The notes under the pieces are model-generated. The model did no database searches, was not told the DNA's origin, and saw nothing but the letters and a program-made list of their open reading frames with translations. From Saprospiraceae bacterium (GTDB taxonomy: Bacteria > Bacteroidota > Bacteroidia > Chitinophagales > Saprospiraceae): a stretch of 9,124 nt of DNA. Position 1 is the stretch's first letter. Each line of letters opens with the position of its first letter. The DNA is taken from positions 1 through 9,124 of the forward strand of contig JALVEG010000416.1 in NCBI GenBank assembly GCA_027031145.1, in the 5' to 3' direction. Shown piece by piece: positions 1-6,872 of this stretch. A program made the translations under genes and the position numbers.

Positions 1-253
1 TCCAAATATCTTTATGAAATATGTAGCCGAATGATCCTGCTACCCTGCCATTGTAAACTATCGCAAAAACTGAAATCGGGTAAAGATTACACACTTCATT
101 TATAAATTTCCTTGCATCTTTCAGTGAATAAGGATAAGGGTATTGGTTTGACAGGTTTTTAGCAATATTATAATTATTGGCAATATTAGTCAGTACTTCA
201 GCATCAGTTTTCTGCCATCTGCGCAATAATATATTTTCATCGATATATACCAT
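1..253 (-). CDS. GNAT family N-acetyltransferase, RimJ/RimL type (N-terminal part, cut by window edge)
   Basis: An open frame reads leftwards from the ATG at 253-251 for 84 codons and leaves the window without a stop. The visible protein begins MVYIDENILLRRW and continues with a pattern typical of acetyl-CoA-dependent GNAT transferases of the Acetyltransf_3 (RimJ/RimL-like) group: LRRWQKTDAEVL at residues 9-20, then NIAKNL at 29-34, then a YPYPYSLKDARKFI segment at 38-51, and the first core strands FAIVYNGRVAGSFGY at 63-77. In this family those parts form the first strand, the helices over the substrate site and the beta2-beta3 hairpin. The acetyl-CoA-binding R/Q-x-x-G-x-G/A loop would lie beyond the edge, so activity cannot be judged. 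The substrate could be a protein N-terminus, an antibiotic or a metabolite. The gene is divergent from fabH, with 98 bases between starts. No Shine-Dalgarno is visible, and no in-frame ATG occurs just upstream. Confidence 0.85.
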   Translation of the reverse strand, partial: MVYIDENILLRRWQKTDAEVLTNIANNYNIAKNLSNQYPYPYSLKDARKFINEVCNLYPISVFAIVYNGRVAGSFGYIFHKDIW

Positions 254-351
254 AATGTAAATATAATGAAAATTGTGAAAAACGTTGAAAAATTATAAAA
301 TTTGAATTCTATTTACTATTTTTGATAATCGAATAACAAAAAACAATAATT
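254..351. promoter_or_regulatory. Divergent intergenic region, GNAT gene / fabH, with a candidate -7 element for fabH
   Basis: This AT-rich gap separates two divergent starts. On the plus strand, TATTTTTG at 317-324 fits the Bacteroidota sigma-ABfr -7 consensus TAnnTTTG exactly and lies 27 bases before the fabH ATG. A TTG at the usual 17-23 base spacing is missing: the nearest ones are at 302-304 (12 bases away) and 285-287 (29 bases away). The call therefore rests on the -7 match alone. Nothing convincing is seen for the minus-strand gene. The fabH leader just before the ATG is A-rich with no Shine-Dalgarno. Confidence 0.4.
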
Positions 352-1413
352 ATGTATAATACAAGAATAGCAGGAGTGGGTAAATTTGTACCTGAAAAAG
401 TAGTTACGAATCATGATTTGGAAAAAATGATGGATACATCTGATGAATGGATCCGGGAACGTACGGGAATAGAAGAGAGACATTGGTTGAGAAGGGGTGA
501 AGAGACAAGTTCCACCATGGGGGCTAAAGCAGCGAAAATAGCAATTGAAAAAGCAGGAATAACACCTGAAGATATTGATTTTATTATTTTTGCCACATTA
601 AGTCCCGATTATTTCTTTCCCGGAAATGGAGTTTTATTGCAGCGTCATTTGGGCATTACCAATAAAGAAGTTGGTGCTTTAGATATTAGAAATCAGTGTA
701 GCGGATTTATATATGGCCTGGAAGTGGCAGACCAATTTATAAAAACGGGAAAATATAAAAACATACTTTTGGTTGGTGCAGAATTTCATTCCGGAGGATT
801 GGATATAAGTACCAGGGGTAGGGGATTGAGTGTTTTATTTGGCGATGGCGCCGGTGCTGTTGTGCTACAACCCGTTGAGGATAATAACAAAGGTGTTTTG
901 ACTACTCATATACATTCGGACGGAACAAATGCAGAGATTTTATCTGCAACTATTCCGGGTATGCATGGTGGATATTATGCTGAAGATGATTCGATTTTTG
1001 GTTTTGATGATTCTACCGAACACCCATTTGTTTTACTTACTCAGAAAATGATGGATGACAATATGATCTTTCCTTATATGGATGGACAGGCAGTATTTAA
1101 AACAGCTGTCAGGAAATTTCCTGAAGTTATAATTGAAGGATTAAAAACGGCAGGTCTTACTACTAAAGATGTGAAACTTGTTATCCCTCATCAGGCAAAT
1201 CTCAGAATAAGTCAATTTGTTCAAAAGATATTAAGGTTGACTGATGACCAAATGTTCAATAACATTCAAAAATACGGAAATACTACAGCCGCTTCTATTC
1301 CAATCGCACTTTCCGAAGTATTGGAACAAGGATTATTAGAAGACGGGGATGTATTGGTTCTCGCAGCTTTCGGAAGTGGATTTACCTGGGGAAGTGCAGT
1401 GATAAGATGGTAG
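352..1413 (+). CDS. fabH: 3-oxoacyl-ACP synthase III family protein (FabH-type ketosynthase)
   Basis: FabH condenses an acyl-CoA, usually acetyl-CoA, with malonyl-ACP to start fatty acid synthesis in the cytoplasm. The 353-residue protein carries the whole thiolase-fold signature. The nucleophile is Cys116 in NQCSGFIYGL, the catalytic His280 is in IPHQAN, and Asn310 is in YGNTTAAS. GDGAGAVVL at 164-172 and the terminal GSGFTWGSAVIRW are also typical. N-terminal TSDEWIRERTGIEERH (29-44) is the classic FabH start region. His to Asn spacing is 30 as in E. coli FabH, but Cys to His is 164 rather than 132, so about 32 residues are inserted, roughly at 200-245. This lengthened form is common in Bacteroidota KAS III homologues. 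It may be a housekeeping FabH or a paralogue priming another lipid or polyketide-like product; no biosynthetic cluster surrounds it. The gene is monocistronic by layout and ends directly against the convergent methyltransferase gene. Confidence 0.92.
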   Translation: MYNTRIAGVGKFVPEKVVTNHDLEKMMDTSDEWIRERTGIEERHWLRRGEETSSTMGAKAAKIAIEKAGITPEDIDFIIFATLSPDYFFPGNGVLLQRHLGITNKEVGALDIRNQCSGFIYGLEVADQFIKTGKYKNILLVGAEFHSGGLDISTRGRGLSVLFGDGAGAVVLQPVEDNNKGVLTTHIHSDGTNAEILSATIPGMHGGYYAEDDSIFGFDDSTEHPFVLLTQKMMDDNMIFPYMDGQAVFKTAVRKFPEVIIEGLKTAGLTTKDVKLVIPHQANLRISQFVQKILRLTDDQMFNNIQKYGNTTAASIPIALSEVLEQGLLEDGDVLVLAAFGSGFTWGSAVIRW

Positions 1414-2214
1414 TTACAATATTTTATATTTACTGTTTATGACTGTGTGGTTTCCTGCATATTTTTTATTAAAAAAAACAATTCCAAAATTGTAAAAATC
1501 CAAAGTTGCTGTCACTTTAGGGTGGTTTTTTATGCTATTCCAGGCATTTTTCATGCCTTGGGACCAATATATATCGTCAATAATGATAATGGTTGTGGAA
1601 TGACTTTTTTCAAGTATCATTTCAAAATATTTTAATGTACTTTCATATCTGTGATTGCCATCGATAAAGGCAAAATCAATATCATCCATATTATCCAATA
1701 TAGTTGGTAATGTAACATCAAAATCTCCGATTAATAATCTGACATTTTTAATATTTAATCGTGCAAAAGTCTGCATTGCTATAGTTGCTATTGGTTCCGA
1801 ACCTTCCAAAGTATAAACAATCCCGTGTCTGTTTGCATTTGCCAAATACGATGCGGAGACACCAAATGAAGTTCCAAGTTCCAATATGGTTTCGCAGTGA
1901 AATTCTTTTATTATATTTGACATTAACTCGCATTGCCATTTTGAAGACAAAGATGTTTTTGCAATGGATTTAACGGTTCTTAGATGATCTTTTATTTTAT
2001 TTGAACCGGCACCAGGATCAATAATATTCAATACCTTTTCGTCTTTTAAAAGTATTTTTCTGACTTTTTCTATATTATTGAAACTACATGAATGCTCTTT
2101 GTCTTCAAGGATTCTATAAATCAAATCCGCCAGATCATTATTCTCTACGTCTTTGTATGTATTGGCTTTCCGGTAAAAGATTCCGGCATCTTTCAATTTG
2201 GATAGAAAATTCAT
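1414..2214 (-). CDS. Class I SAM-dependent methyltransferase (O-methyltransferase-like, Methyltransf_24 type)
   Basis: The 266-residue protein has a Rossmann methyltransferase core in its second half. Motif I is LELGTSFGVS at 111-120 (glycine-rich SAM loop), with acidic Glu137 in TLEGSEP probably binding the SAM ribose. IGDFD at 162-166 follows, then FIDGNHRYE at 183-191 and IIIIDDIYW at 209-217. The DGNH...E and paired Asp pattern matches Methyltransf_24 and metal-dependent O-methyltransferase-like enzymes. The N-terminal half holds a DPGAGS motif at 66-71 followed by a helical SIAKTSLSSKW region, which I recall from a Bacteroidota-specific branch of this family. No signal peptide is seen, so it should be cytoplasmic. 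The substrate is unknown. The ATG lies one base after the stop of the large adhesin gene (TAA-A-ATG), implying cotranscription and probably coupled translation. Its stop codon touches the fabH stop. Confidence 0.86.
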   Translation of the reverse strand: MNFLSKLKDAGIFYRKANTYKDVENNDLADLIYRILEDKEHSCSFNNIEKVRKILLKDEKVLNIIDPGAGSNKIKDHLRTVKSIAKTSLSSKWQCELMSNIIKEFHCETILELGTSFGVSASYLANANRHGIVYTLEGSEPIATIAMQTFARLNIKNVRLLIGDFDVTLPTILDNMDDIDFAFIDGNHRYESTLKYFEMILEKSHSTTIIIIDDIYWSQGMKNAWNSIKNHPKVTATLDFYNFGIVFFNKKYAGNHTVINSKYKIL

Positions 2215-2215
2215 T

Positions 2216-5200
2216 TTATTTAAGTATCACTATTTTTTTCAAATAAATGCCATCACCGGAAACTATTTTTAAAAAATATGTTCCTGCAGGCAAATCACTT
2301 ATATTTATTTTAAGTATTTTTTCAGATAAAACATCATAAGTTAGGTGATTTTCAAGACCTGTCATGCTTATCAATACCAAATCAATACTTTCTAAATTAT
2401 CACAGGAGATATAAAATAAATTTTGAGCAGGATTAGGATAAACATTAATGTTAGCTGCATAATTTTCGTTGATCGCCGTATATTCACTGATAAATACTTT
2501 CACCAATTTAAAACAATCATTATAATCCGTAAGACTTACATCATACCAGCCGGATGCAAGATTGTATGCTTCATTTCCGGTCTGATTTCCTGCTTTTTCA
2601 TCCCATTGAAAAAAATACGGCGAAACACCTCCTTCAACAAGGATTTTAGCAGAACCGTCAGACATATTCTTATGAGCTGGATTCGATAATATTTTAACTT
2701 TTAGTTCGTCCGGTTGATCCAGGAAGATTTCATTTGTTATCAATTGACAATCATTATTGTCGATAATAGTAGCCTGATATATTCCTGATTGCAATTTAAT
2801 AATTTCATTTCCTGTCTTTGTCGTGTCATTCCATAAAACATTATATTCCGGAGTGCCGCCTACTATATTTAATAATATCCTTCCTGTATTATCATTAAAA
2901 CAGAGGATTTCATCTACATCTACATTTGTAACTTCCAATTGAGTAGGTTGCTCAATGGAAATAATGTTGCTTGAGCCGGTACATCCTTTACTGTCTGTAA
3001 CTGTTACATTATAATCTCCTGCATAAATTTCCTTTAAAGTATCTGATGCGAACATAGTGATATTTTTAACTCCTGCATTCCAATTAAAATCAAAAGGGTA
3101 GTTATTGGATACAACATTTGCTTCAATTGAAGCGGAATTTTCTCCGAAACACTTGATTGAATCCAGTTGTTTTACATTGACCTGCAAAGGTATATTCAGA
3201 TTTTTTACTTCAATATTATTAAGGATTTGTTTACAACCCAGATCATCTGTTGCTGTTATTCCATATACACCCGCCGGTAAACTATCAATGTGATCAACAT
3301 AATTATCCCCTGTGTTCCAAAAATAATAATACTTTCCATATCCATTGTAAGCAGAAACCTTAATATAACCATCTACAGTTCCCGAACAATTTACATGCCT
3401 TATGGAATCTGTTTTTATGGCTATACTATCCAAAGTATTGATTTCAATGCTGTCCATAATTTTTTGACAACCTTTGGAATCGATAACTCTTACAGTATAA
3501 ATCCCTGCTTTAAGATTATAAATATCATCGTTAAAATTTATATAATTTCCCTGATTGTTTTTCCATATAAAGCTATATGGAGGAGTCCCTCCGTTTGTTT
3601 TGATTTCTATCAAGCCATTCTCCTCTCCGATACAAGTAACATTATCCAATGCATTTATAGTAACCTTAAGAGAATCGGGTTCATTTAATGTAACAGGCCC
3701 AAAAACATCACTACATAATTCCGAATCGGTAATTGTACAATAATAATCACCTTCAGACAGATTGCTTATTGTTGAACTTGTATCGCCATTACTCCAATAA
3801 TAGTTATATGGAGGAGTTCCTCCCGTTACAAATAAAGATATTTTACCATTGGCTGCTCCATAACATCCTGGCTCAATTTTTTGAATAAGCCCTGTGTTGA
3901 AAACAATATCTGCATTCAATTGAATATCCGGTGATTGAACCCTGCAACCTGAACTATCAGTTATAGTGACTCTGTAAATTCCAGCTGACAGGTTCGCAGG
4001 ATTTTGAATAGTATCACCTGTATTCCAAATATATGAATAAGGTTCAGTGCCTCCGGATTGGCTTATTATAATCATACCATCAGCTGATCCTTCGCATCCT
4101 GGTGAAATAAGATCAATCAGTTCAAATTGGATCGGATTGTCATGCGTTACTTCAAAAGTATCGGTAATTATACCACATCCCGATTGATCAGTTATTTCAC
4201 ACCAGTAAAATCCTGAACTTATATTTGTTAAAATACTGTCAGTACTATTATCAGACCAGTGATAAAAATATGGTGGAGTCCCATTTTTTACTGAAATAAT
4301 TATTTCCGCATCATTACTTCCGTCACATGATTCGTTTGTTATACCTTCCAAAGTAATTGCAATAGGATTTTCATTGTCGGAATCATCATCCATACCATTG
4401 CAATTTTCATCTATGAAATTACATAAAATTTCCTCTGCATCCGGATTGATATTTTCGTTGTTGTCATCACAGTCAAAATTGTTATCAACAAACTGCAATC
4501 CGGGTTTAACACAGAAAAATGTTCCTGTAGTATCCTTGCCGAAACCATCATTATCCCGGTCGGGAAAATATAAATTCGTTTCAGGATCCTTTAATGAAGC
4601 ATTATAGATTATTATATCATCAATAGCTATATCTCCATAATTTCTGTTATTCAATGTTTTCGCGGTAAAGCGTATTATACAGGAATATCCCTCATAATTA
4701 TTGAGATCTAATTCCTGATACAACCAATTACTCCCTTGATTTCCATTAACGTAGAATAAAGAATCCCAACTTAATCCTGCATCTTTGCTTATTTCTACCG
4801 ATAAAGAACCTATATCTATACCGTACATATTGTAATAAAAACTCATGTTGCAACCATCCTGAGTATTTATTTCCAGACATTCGGATTGTAATATTGCTAT
4901 AGTATCATCAGTATTATCGCTGGAAGAACTTTCAACATAGATATAGTTACCAAAACCATATAAATCATTATAGGGTCCAGTATTTTCCGTAGTGGTTTCT
5001 CCTGAATTAACAATCCACTTTTTATCCGTTAAATTGTACCAGATTTCGGAATTTAGACAGTCATCATTGCAATTAGAGATATCATATTCATCAAATCCCT
5101 CACGTAAATCAGGAGTAGAACAAAGCAACTTAACAGTTTTGGGACAAGAGCCGGCTGAAATATTTTGTCCGCATTTTGCCATCAAAGAAATATTTAAACT

Positions 5201-6232
5201 ATCATATAATTCCAATCCGTTCAGGATAAAAGAATCAACATTTTCAATATTAATATTTTGATTAAATTCATTTATATCAATTAAAACGGAATCTATGTTA
5301 TCGTCCGGTTTCCATGAGATATACAGCGACTTATCATTTAATGGTATTAAACTTATCATTTTTGGGACGGGGCAAATTATCGGTTCAAAATCGATTTCAA
5401 CAAACTCCAAAAAGCCTGTATTACCCTTTAGTTTATCTATAATCTCAAGTTGCCATTTCCCAACGGGTGATATGCTGTCATATAAGTTGGAAATAGGTTC
5501 TTCCGGTTTGAATAAACCGGTGAAGGGGAAAATATTATCCTTTATGCTATTACAAGCATCATCGGAAAATATAACAGTCTCGGAACAAGTACTGTCTTCA
5601 GGATTACCATAACCTATACCATCATTCAAACCATTAGAAGAAGTTAATGTTATTTTCTTTTTTGAAGGACTTATGATATTTACCTCAAGATCCGAAGTCC
5701 ATGAATGTTTTATAATCAATTTGATATTTTGGATGAAAAGATTTACTCCTAATTGTTTATCTGCATATTCATCATTTTGAATAGTGAAATATGTTTTGCC
5801 AGGACTATTGCTGTTTTTATCTTTTAAAGCAAAATGTAGTCTGCAATTAGAGGGATTAGTTAAATTGGTAATGAACGAATATTCATTAGACCATCTACTG
5901 TCACTTTCGTCACAAATTGTTTTTATTTGAAAGAAATACTTTGTATTAGATTCAAGATCAGTTATTTTATATTCATTTGAATCAATTAATGAACTGGTAT
6001 TAATAGTATCATAAACTTCAAACTCTTTTCTCCATTTAATTTTCCAGGCTATACTGTTTGAAGAACTTTTCCAAGTTATAATCGCAAAATCAAGTCCTGT
6101 ATTTTTTACTCTTACACTGTAAGGAGGTTTACAGGAGCTGTAATTGTTAAAATCAAAATTTCCGGTATTTGACAAACAGGTATTATTTATCAAAATGAAG
6201 AGAAGAATAGATAATTTGATTTTTACATACAT
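2216..6232 (-). CDS. Giant secreted multidomain T9SS cargo / adhesin with eight SprB repeats
   Basis: This 1338-residue protein starts with a signal peptide (lysines at 4 and 6, hydrophobic 7-15, probable cleavage near 20-22). Domains in order are: FN3 (about 34-124); a proprotein-convertase P-domain (about 130-284, with HSWTSDLEVNIISP and SPVGKWQLEIID); a second FN3-like unit (286-372); a MAM-like jelly roll (about 370-545, with DIAIDDIIIYNA); a MopE-type Asp/Cys-rich motif (555-617); eight SprB repeats (624-1250); and a T9SS type A sorting domain (1263-1338, NVYPNPAQN to the basic end LKKIVILK). It should cross the inner membrane by Sec and the outer membrane by T9SS, then be released or attached to the surface. 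No catalytic domain is seen. FN3, P-domain and SprB units suggest adhesion, as with SprB in gliding flavobacteria, though SprB itself is far larger. It heads an operon with the methyltransferase and is divergent from another SprB-repeat protein. Confidence 0.92.
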   Translation of the reverse strand: MYVKIKLSILLFILINNTCLSNTGNFDFNNYSSCKPPYSVRVKNTGLDFAIITWKSSSNSIAWKIKWRKEFEVYDTINTSSLIDSNEYKITDLESNTKYFFQIKTICDESDSRWSNEYSFITNLTNPSNCRLHFALKDKNSNSPGKTYFTIQNDEYADKQLGVNLFIQNIKLIIKHSWTSDLEVNIISPSKKKITLTSSNGLNDGIGYGNPEDSTCSETVIFSDDACNSIKDNIFPFTGLFKPEEPISNLYDSISPVGKWQLEIIDKLKGNTGFLEFVEIDFEPIICPVPKMISLIPLNDKSLYISWKPDDNIDSVLIDINEFNQNINIENVDSFILNGLELYDSLNISLMAKCGQNISAGSCPKTVKLLCSTPDLREGFDEYDISNCNDDCLNSEIWYNLTDKKWIVNSGETTTENTGPYNDLYGFGNYIYVESSSSDNTDDTIAILQSECLEINTQDGCNMSFYYNMYGIDIGSLSVEISKDAGLSWDSLFYVNGNQGSNWLYQELDLNNYEGYSCIIRFTAKTLNNRNYGDIAIDDIIIYNASLKDPETNLYFPDRDNDGFGKDTTGTFFCVKPGLQFVDNNFDCDDNNENINPDAEEILCNFIDENCNGMDDDSDNENPIAITLEGITNESCDGSNDAEIIISVKNGTPPYFYHWSDNSTDSILTNISSGFYWCEITDQSGCGIITDTFEVTHDNPIQFELIDLISPGCEGSADGMIIISQSGGTEPYSYIWNTGDTIQNPANLSAGIYRVTITDSSGCRVQSPDIQLNADIVFNTGLIQKIEPGCYGAANGKISLFVTGGTPPYNYYWSNGDTSSTISNLSEGDYYCTITDSELCSDVFGPVTLNEPDSLKVTINALDNVTCIGEENGLIEIKTNGGTPPYSFIWKNNQGNYINFNDDIYNLKAGIYTVRVIDSKGCQKIMDSIEINTLDSIAIKTDSIRHVNCSGTVDGYIKVSAYNGYGKYYYFWNTGDNYVDHIDSLPAGVYGITATDDLGCKQILNNIEVKNLNIPLQVNVKQLDSIKCFGENSASIEANVVSNNYPFDFNWNAGVKNITMFASDTLKEIYAGDYNVTVTDSKGCTGSSNIISIEQPTQLEVTNVDVDEILCFNDNTGRILLNIVGGTPEYNVLWNDTTKTGNEIIKLQSGIYQATIIDNNDCQLITNEIFLDQPDELKVKILSNPAHKNMSDGSAKILVEGGVSPYFFQWDEKAGNQTGNEAYNLASGWYDVSLTDYNDCFKLVKVFISEYTAINENYAANINVYPNPAQNLFYISCDNLESIDLVLISMTGLENHLTYDVLSEKILKINISDLPAGTYFLKIVSGDGIYLKKIVILK
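2219..2446 (-). other. T9SS type A C-terminal sorting domain
   Basis: Residues 1263-1338 match the Por secretion system sorting domain (TIGR04183 style). The signs are NVYPNPAQNLFYI at the start, ISMTG in the middle, ISDLPAGTYFLKIV, and a short basic tail after a final hydrophobic strand. This domain directs export through the type IX system and is normally removed on the surface. No T9SS machinery gene lies in the window. Confidence 0.93.
2483..4363 (-). repeat. Eight tandem SprB repeats within the adhesin
   Basis: Residues 624-1250 hold eight units of about 75-83 residues with the shared pattern: hydrophobic strand, Cys, polar-Gly, GGTPPY-like turn, aromatic-Trp, L-x-x-G-x-Y, T-x-T/V-T-D-x-x-x-C. 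Seven units keep two cysteines: 636/686, 713/763, 790/840, 867/922, 949/1000, 1028/1084 and 1111/1162. Spacing within a pair is 50-56 residues. First cysteines of units 1-4 are exactly 77 residues apart; later spacings are 82, 79 and 83. Unit 8 keeps only the second cysteine (1240). In SprB-family proteins such units form a stalk of Ig-like modules; the cysteine pair probably makes a disulfide. Confidence 0.9.
4382..4570 (-). other. MopE-type putative metal-binding motif in the adhesin
   Basis: Residues 555-617 contain DRDNDGFG (558-565), a calcium-loop-like DxDxDG pattern. It is followed by DCDDNNENINPDAEEI (587-602), CNFIDENCNG (604-613) and a closing DDD. This is the arrangement seen in the putative metal-binding motif family named after MopE. 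It joins the MAM-like domain to the SprB stalk and could stiffen the junction by binding calcium. Metal identity is inference. Confidence 0.8.
5381..5845 (-). other. Proprotein-convertase P-domain in the adhesin
   Basis: Residues 130-284 show P-domain hallmarks: LGVNLFIQNIKLIIKHSW (161-178), TSDLEVNIISPSKKKITL (179-196), a DDACNSIKDN loop, and GKWQLEIIDKLKGNTGFLEF (258-277). In known proteins this beta-sandwich often sits beside a subtilisin-like or metalloprotease domain. Here no protease precedes or follows it, so it probably acts as a binding or structural module. Confidence 0.85.
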
Positions 6233-6872
6233 TTATTATGATTTTTAATGTTTACGGTATCTATACTGTTTACGAATATATACTTTATTTTTTATTTTAT
6301 AGAATAAAGATGCATTATAATATTGAAATGATTCAAAAATAGGGATTATTTTTAAAATATTTATATTTTGCAAATACTCAGGTAAAATCATTTTAAATGA
6401 ACAAATTACTTTTTTCACCATATAGCAGCTATTTTTTTACGTAGAACCTTAAGTGCATTAAATAAAAATATTTGTTATTTTTCATTATCAAGTTCAATGC
6501 TTTCTTCTGATATGAAGTCTGCGTGAATGAATATATCTATAAAAATACAATATTAAATATATAAAAATGTTTAATTTAATAAATGGTGTTTTAACGAAAA
6601 AGTGAAATTCTCAAACGAAAACAAGCGATTTTTAATACAGATTAGGTTCATGGATCAAATTTGATGTGTTTTCTTGTAATTACGATACAAATACGGGAAT
6701 TTCTTTTCAAAAGACATCAAAGAAAAAATAGTATCTACTCAAATAGAATCATTTTTAAATTAAAAAAACACTATGCCAGAGTAGATAAGAAAAAAATATA
6801 TTATTATATTTGATATATTTAGAAATAATTTTAATTTTATAAAATATTTAATAACAAACTAATTTTTAAAAT
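6233..6872. promoter_or_regulatory. 640-base AT-rich divergent intergenic region between the two SprB-repeat genes
   Basis: No convincing gene or RNA is seen here. On the plus strand, TATATTTG at 6805-6812 matches the -7 consensus TAnnTTTG and lies 60 bases before the ATG at 6873. On the minus strand, TATTTTTG (6341 down to 6334) matches likewise, about 100 bases before the ATG at 6232. Neither has a clear TTG element at the expected distance. A perfect 12-base palindrome ATCAAATTTGAT lies at 6654-6665. A 9-base inverted repeat pairs 6732-6740 with 6779-6787, and an AT-only inverted repeat lies at 6354-6369 beside the minus-strand -7 candidate. The length leaves room for regulator binding sites. 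Confidence 0.45.

Noticed and set aside
1411..1500. Possible intrinsic terminator after fabH
   Set aside because: No GC-rich hairpin followed by a T run is visible; the area is methyltransferase coding sequence on the other strand.
3290..3688. 132-codon plus-strand open frame opposite the adhesin
   Set aside because: It lies wholly inside the SprB array on the other strand, has an Ile-rich composition typical of a shadow frame, and no domain is recognisable.
2483..4363. Regular repeats that might suggest a CRISPR or satellite array
   Set aside because: The period is a whole number of codons (231 bases), the reading frame stays open, and the units match SprB repeats in protein sequence.
6174..6179. 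Cys19 near the signal peptide end as a lipoprotein lipobox
   Set aside because: The preceding residues are Asn-Asn-Thr rather than Leu-Ala/Ser-Gly/Ala, so signal peptidase I cleavage is more likely.
6475..6546. Short minus-strand frame with a protein-like ending (ISEESIELDNEK then stop)
   Set aside because: Only about 23 codons lie between an upstream in-frame stop and TAA, with no start codon and no visible homology. It could be a gene remnant but chance explains it.
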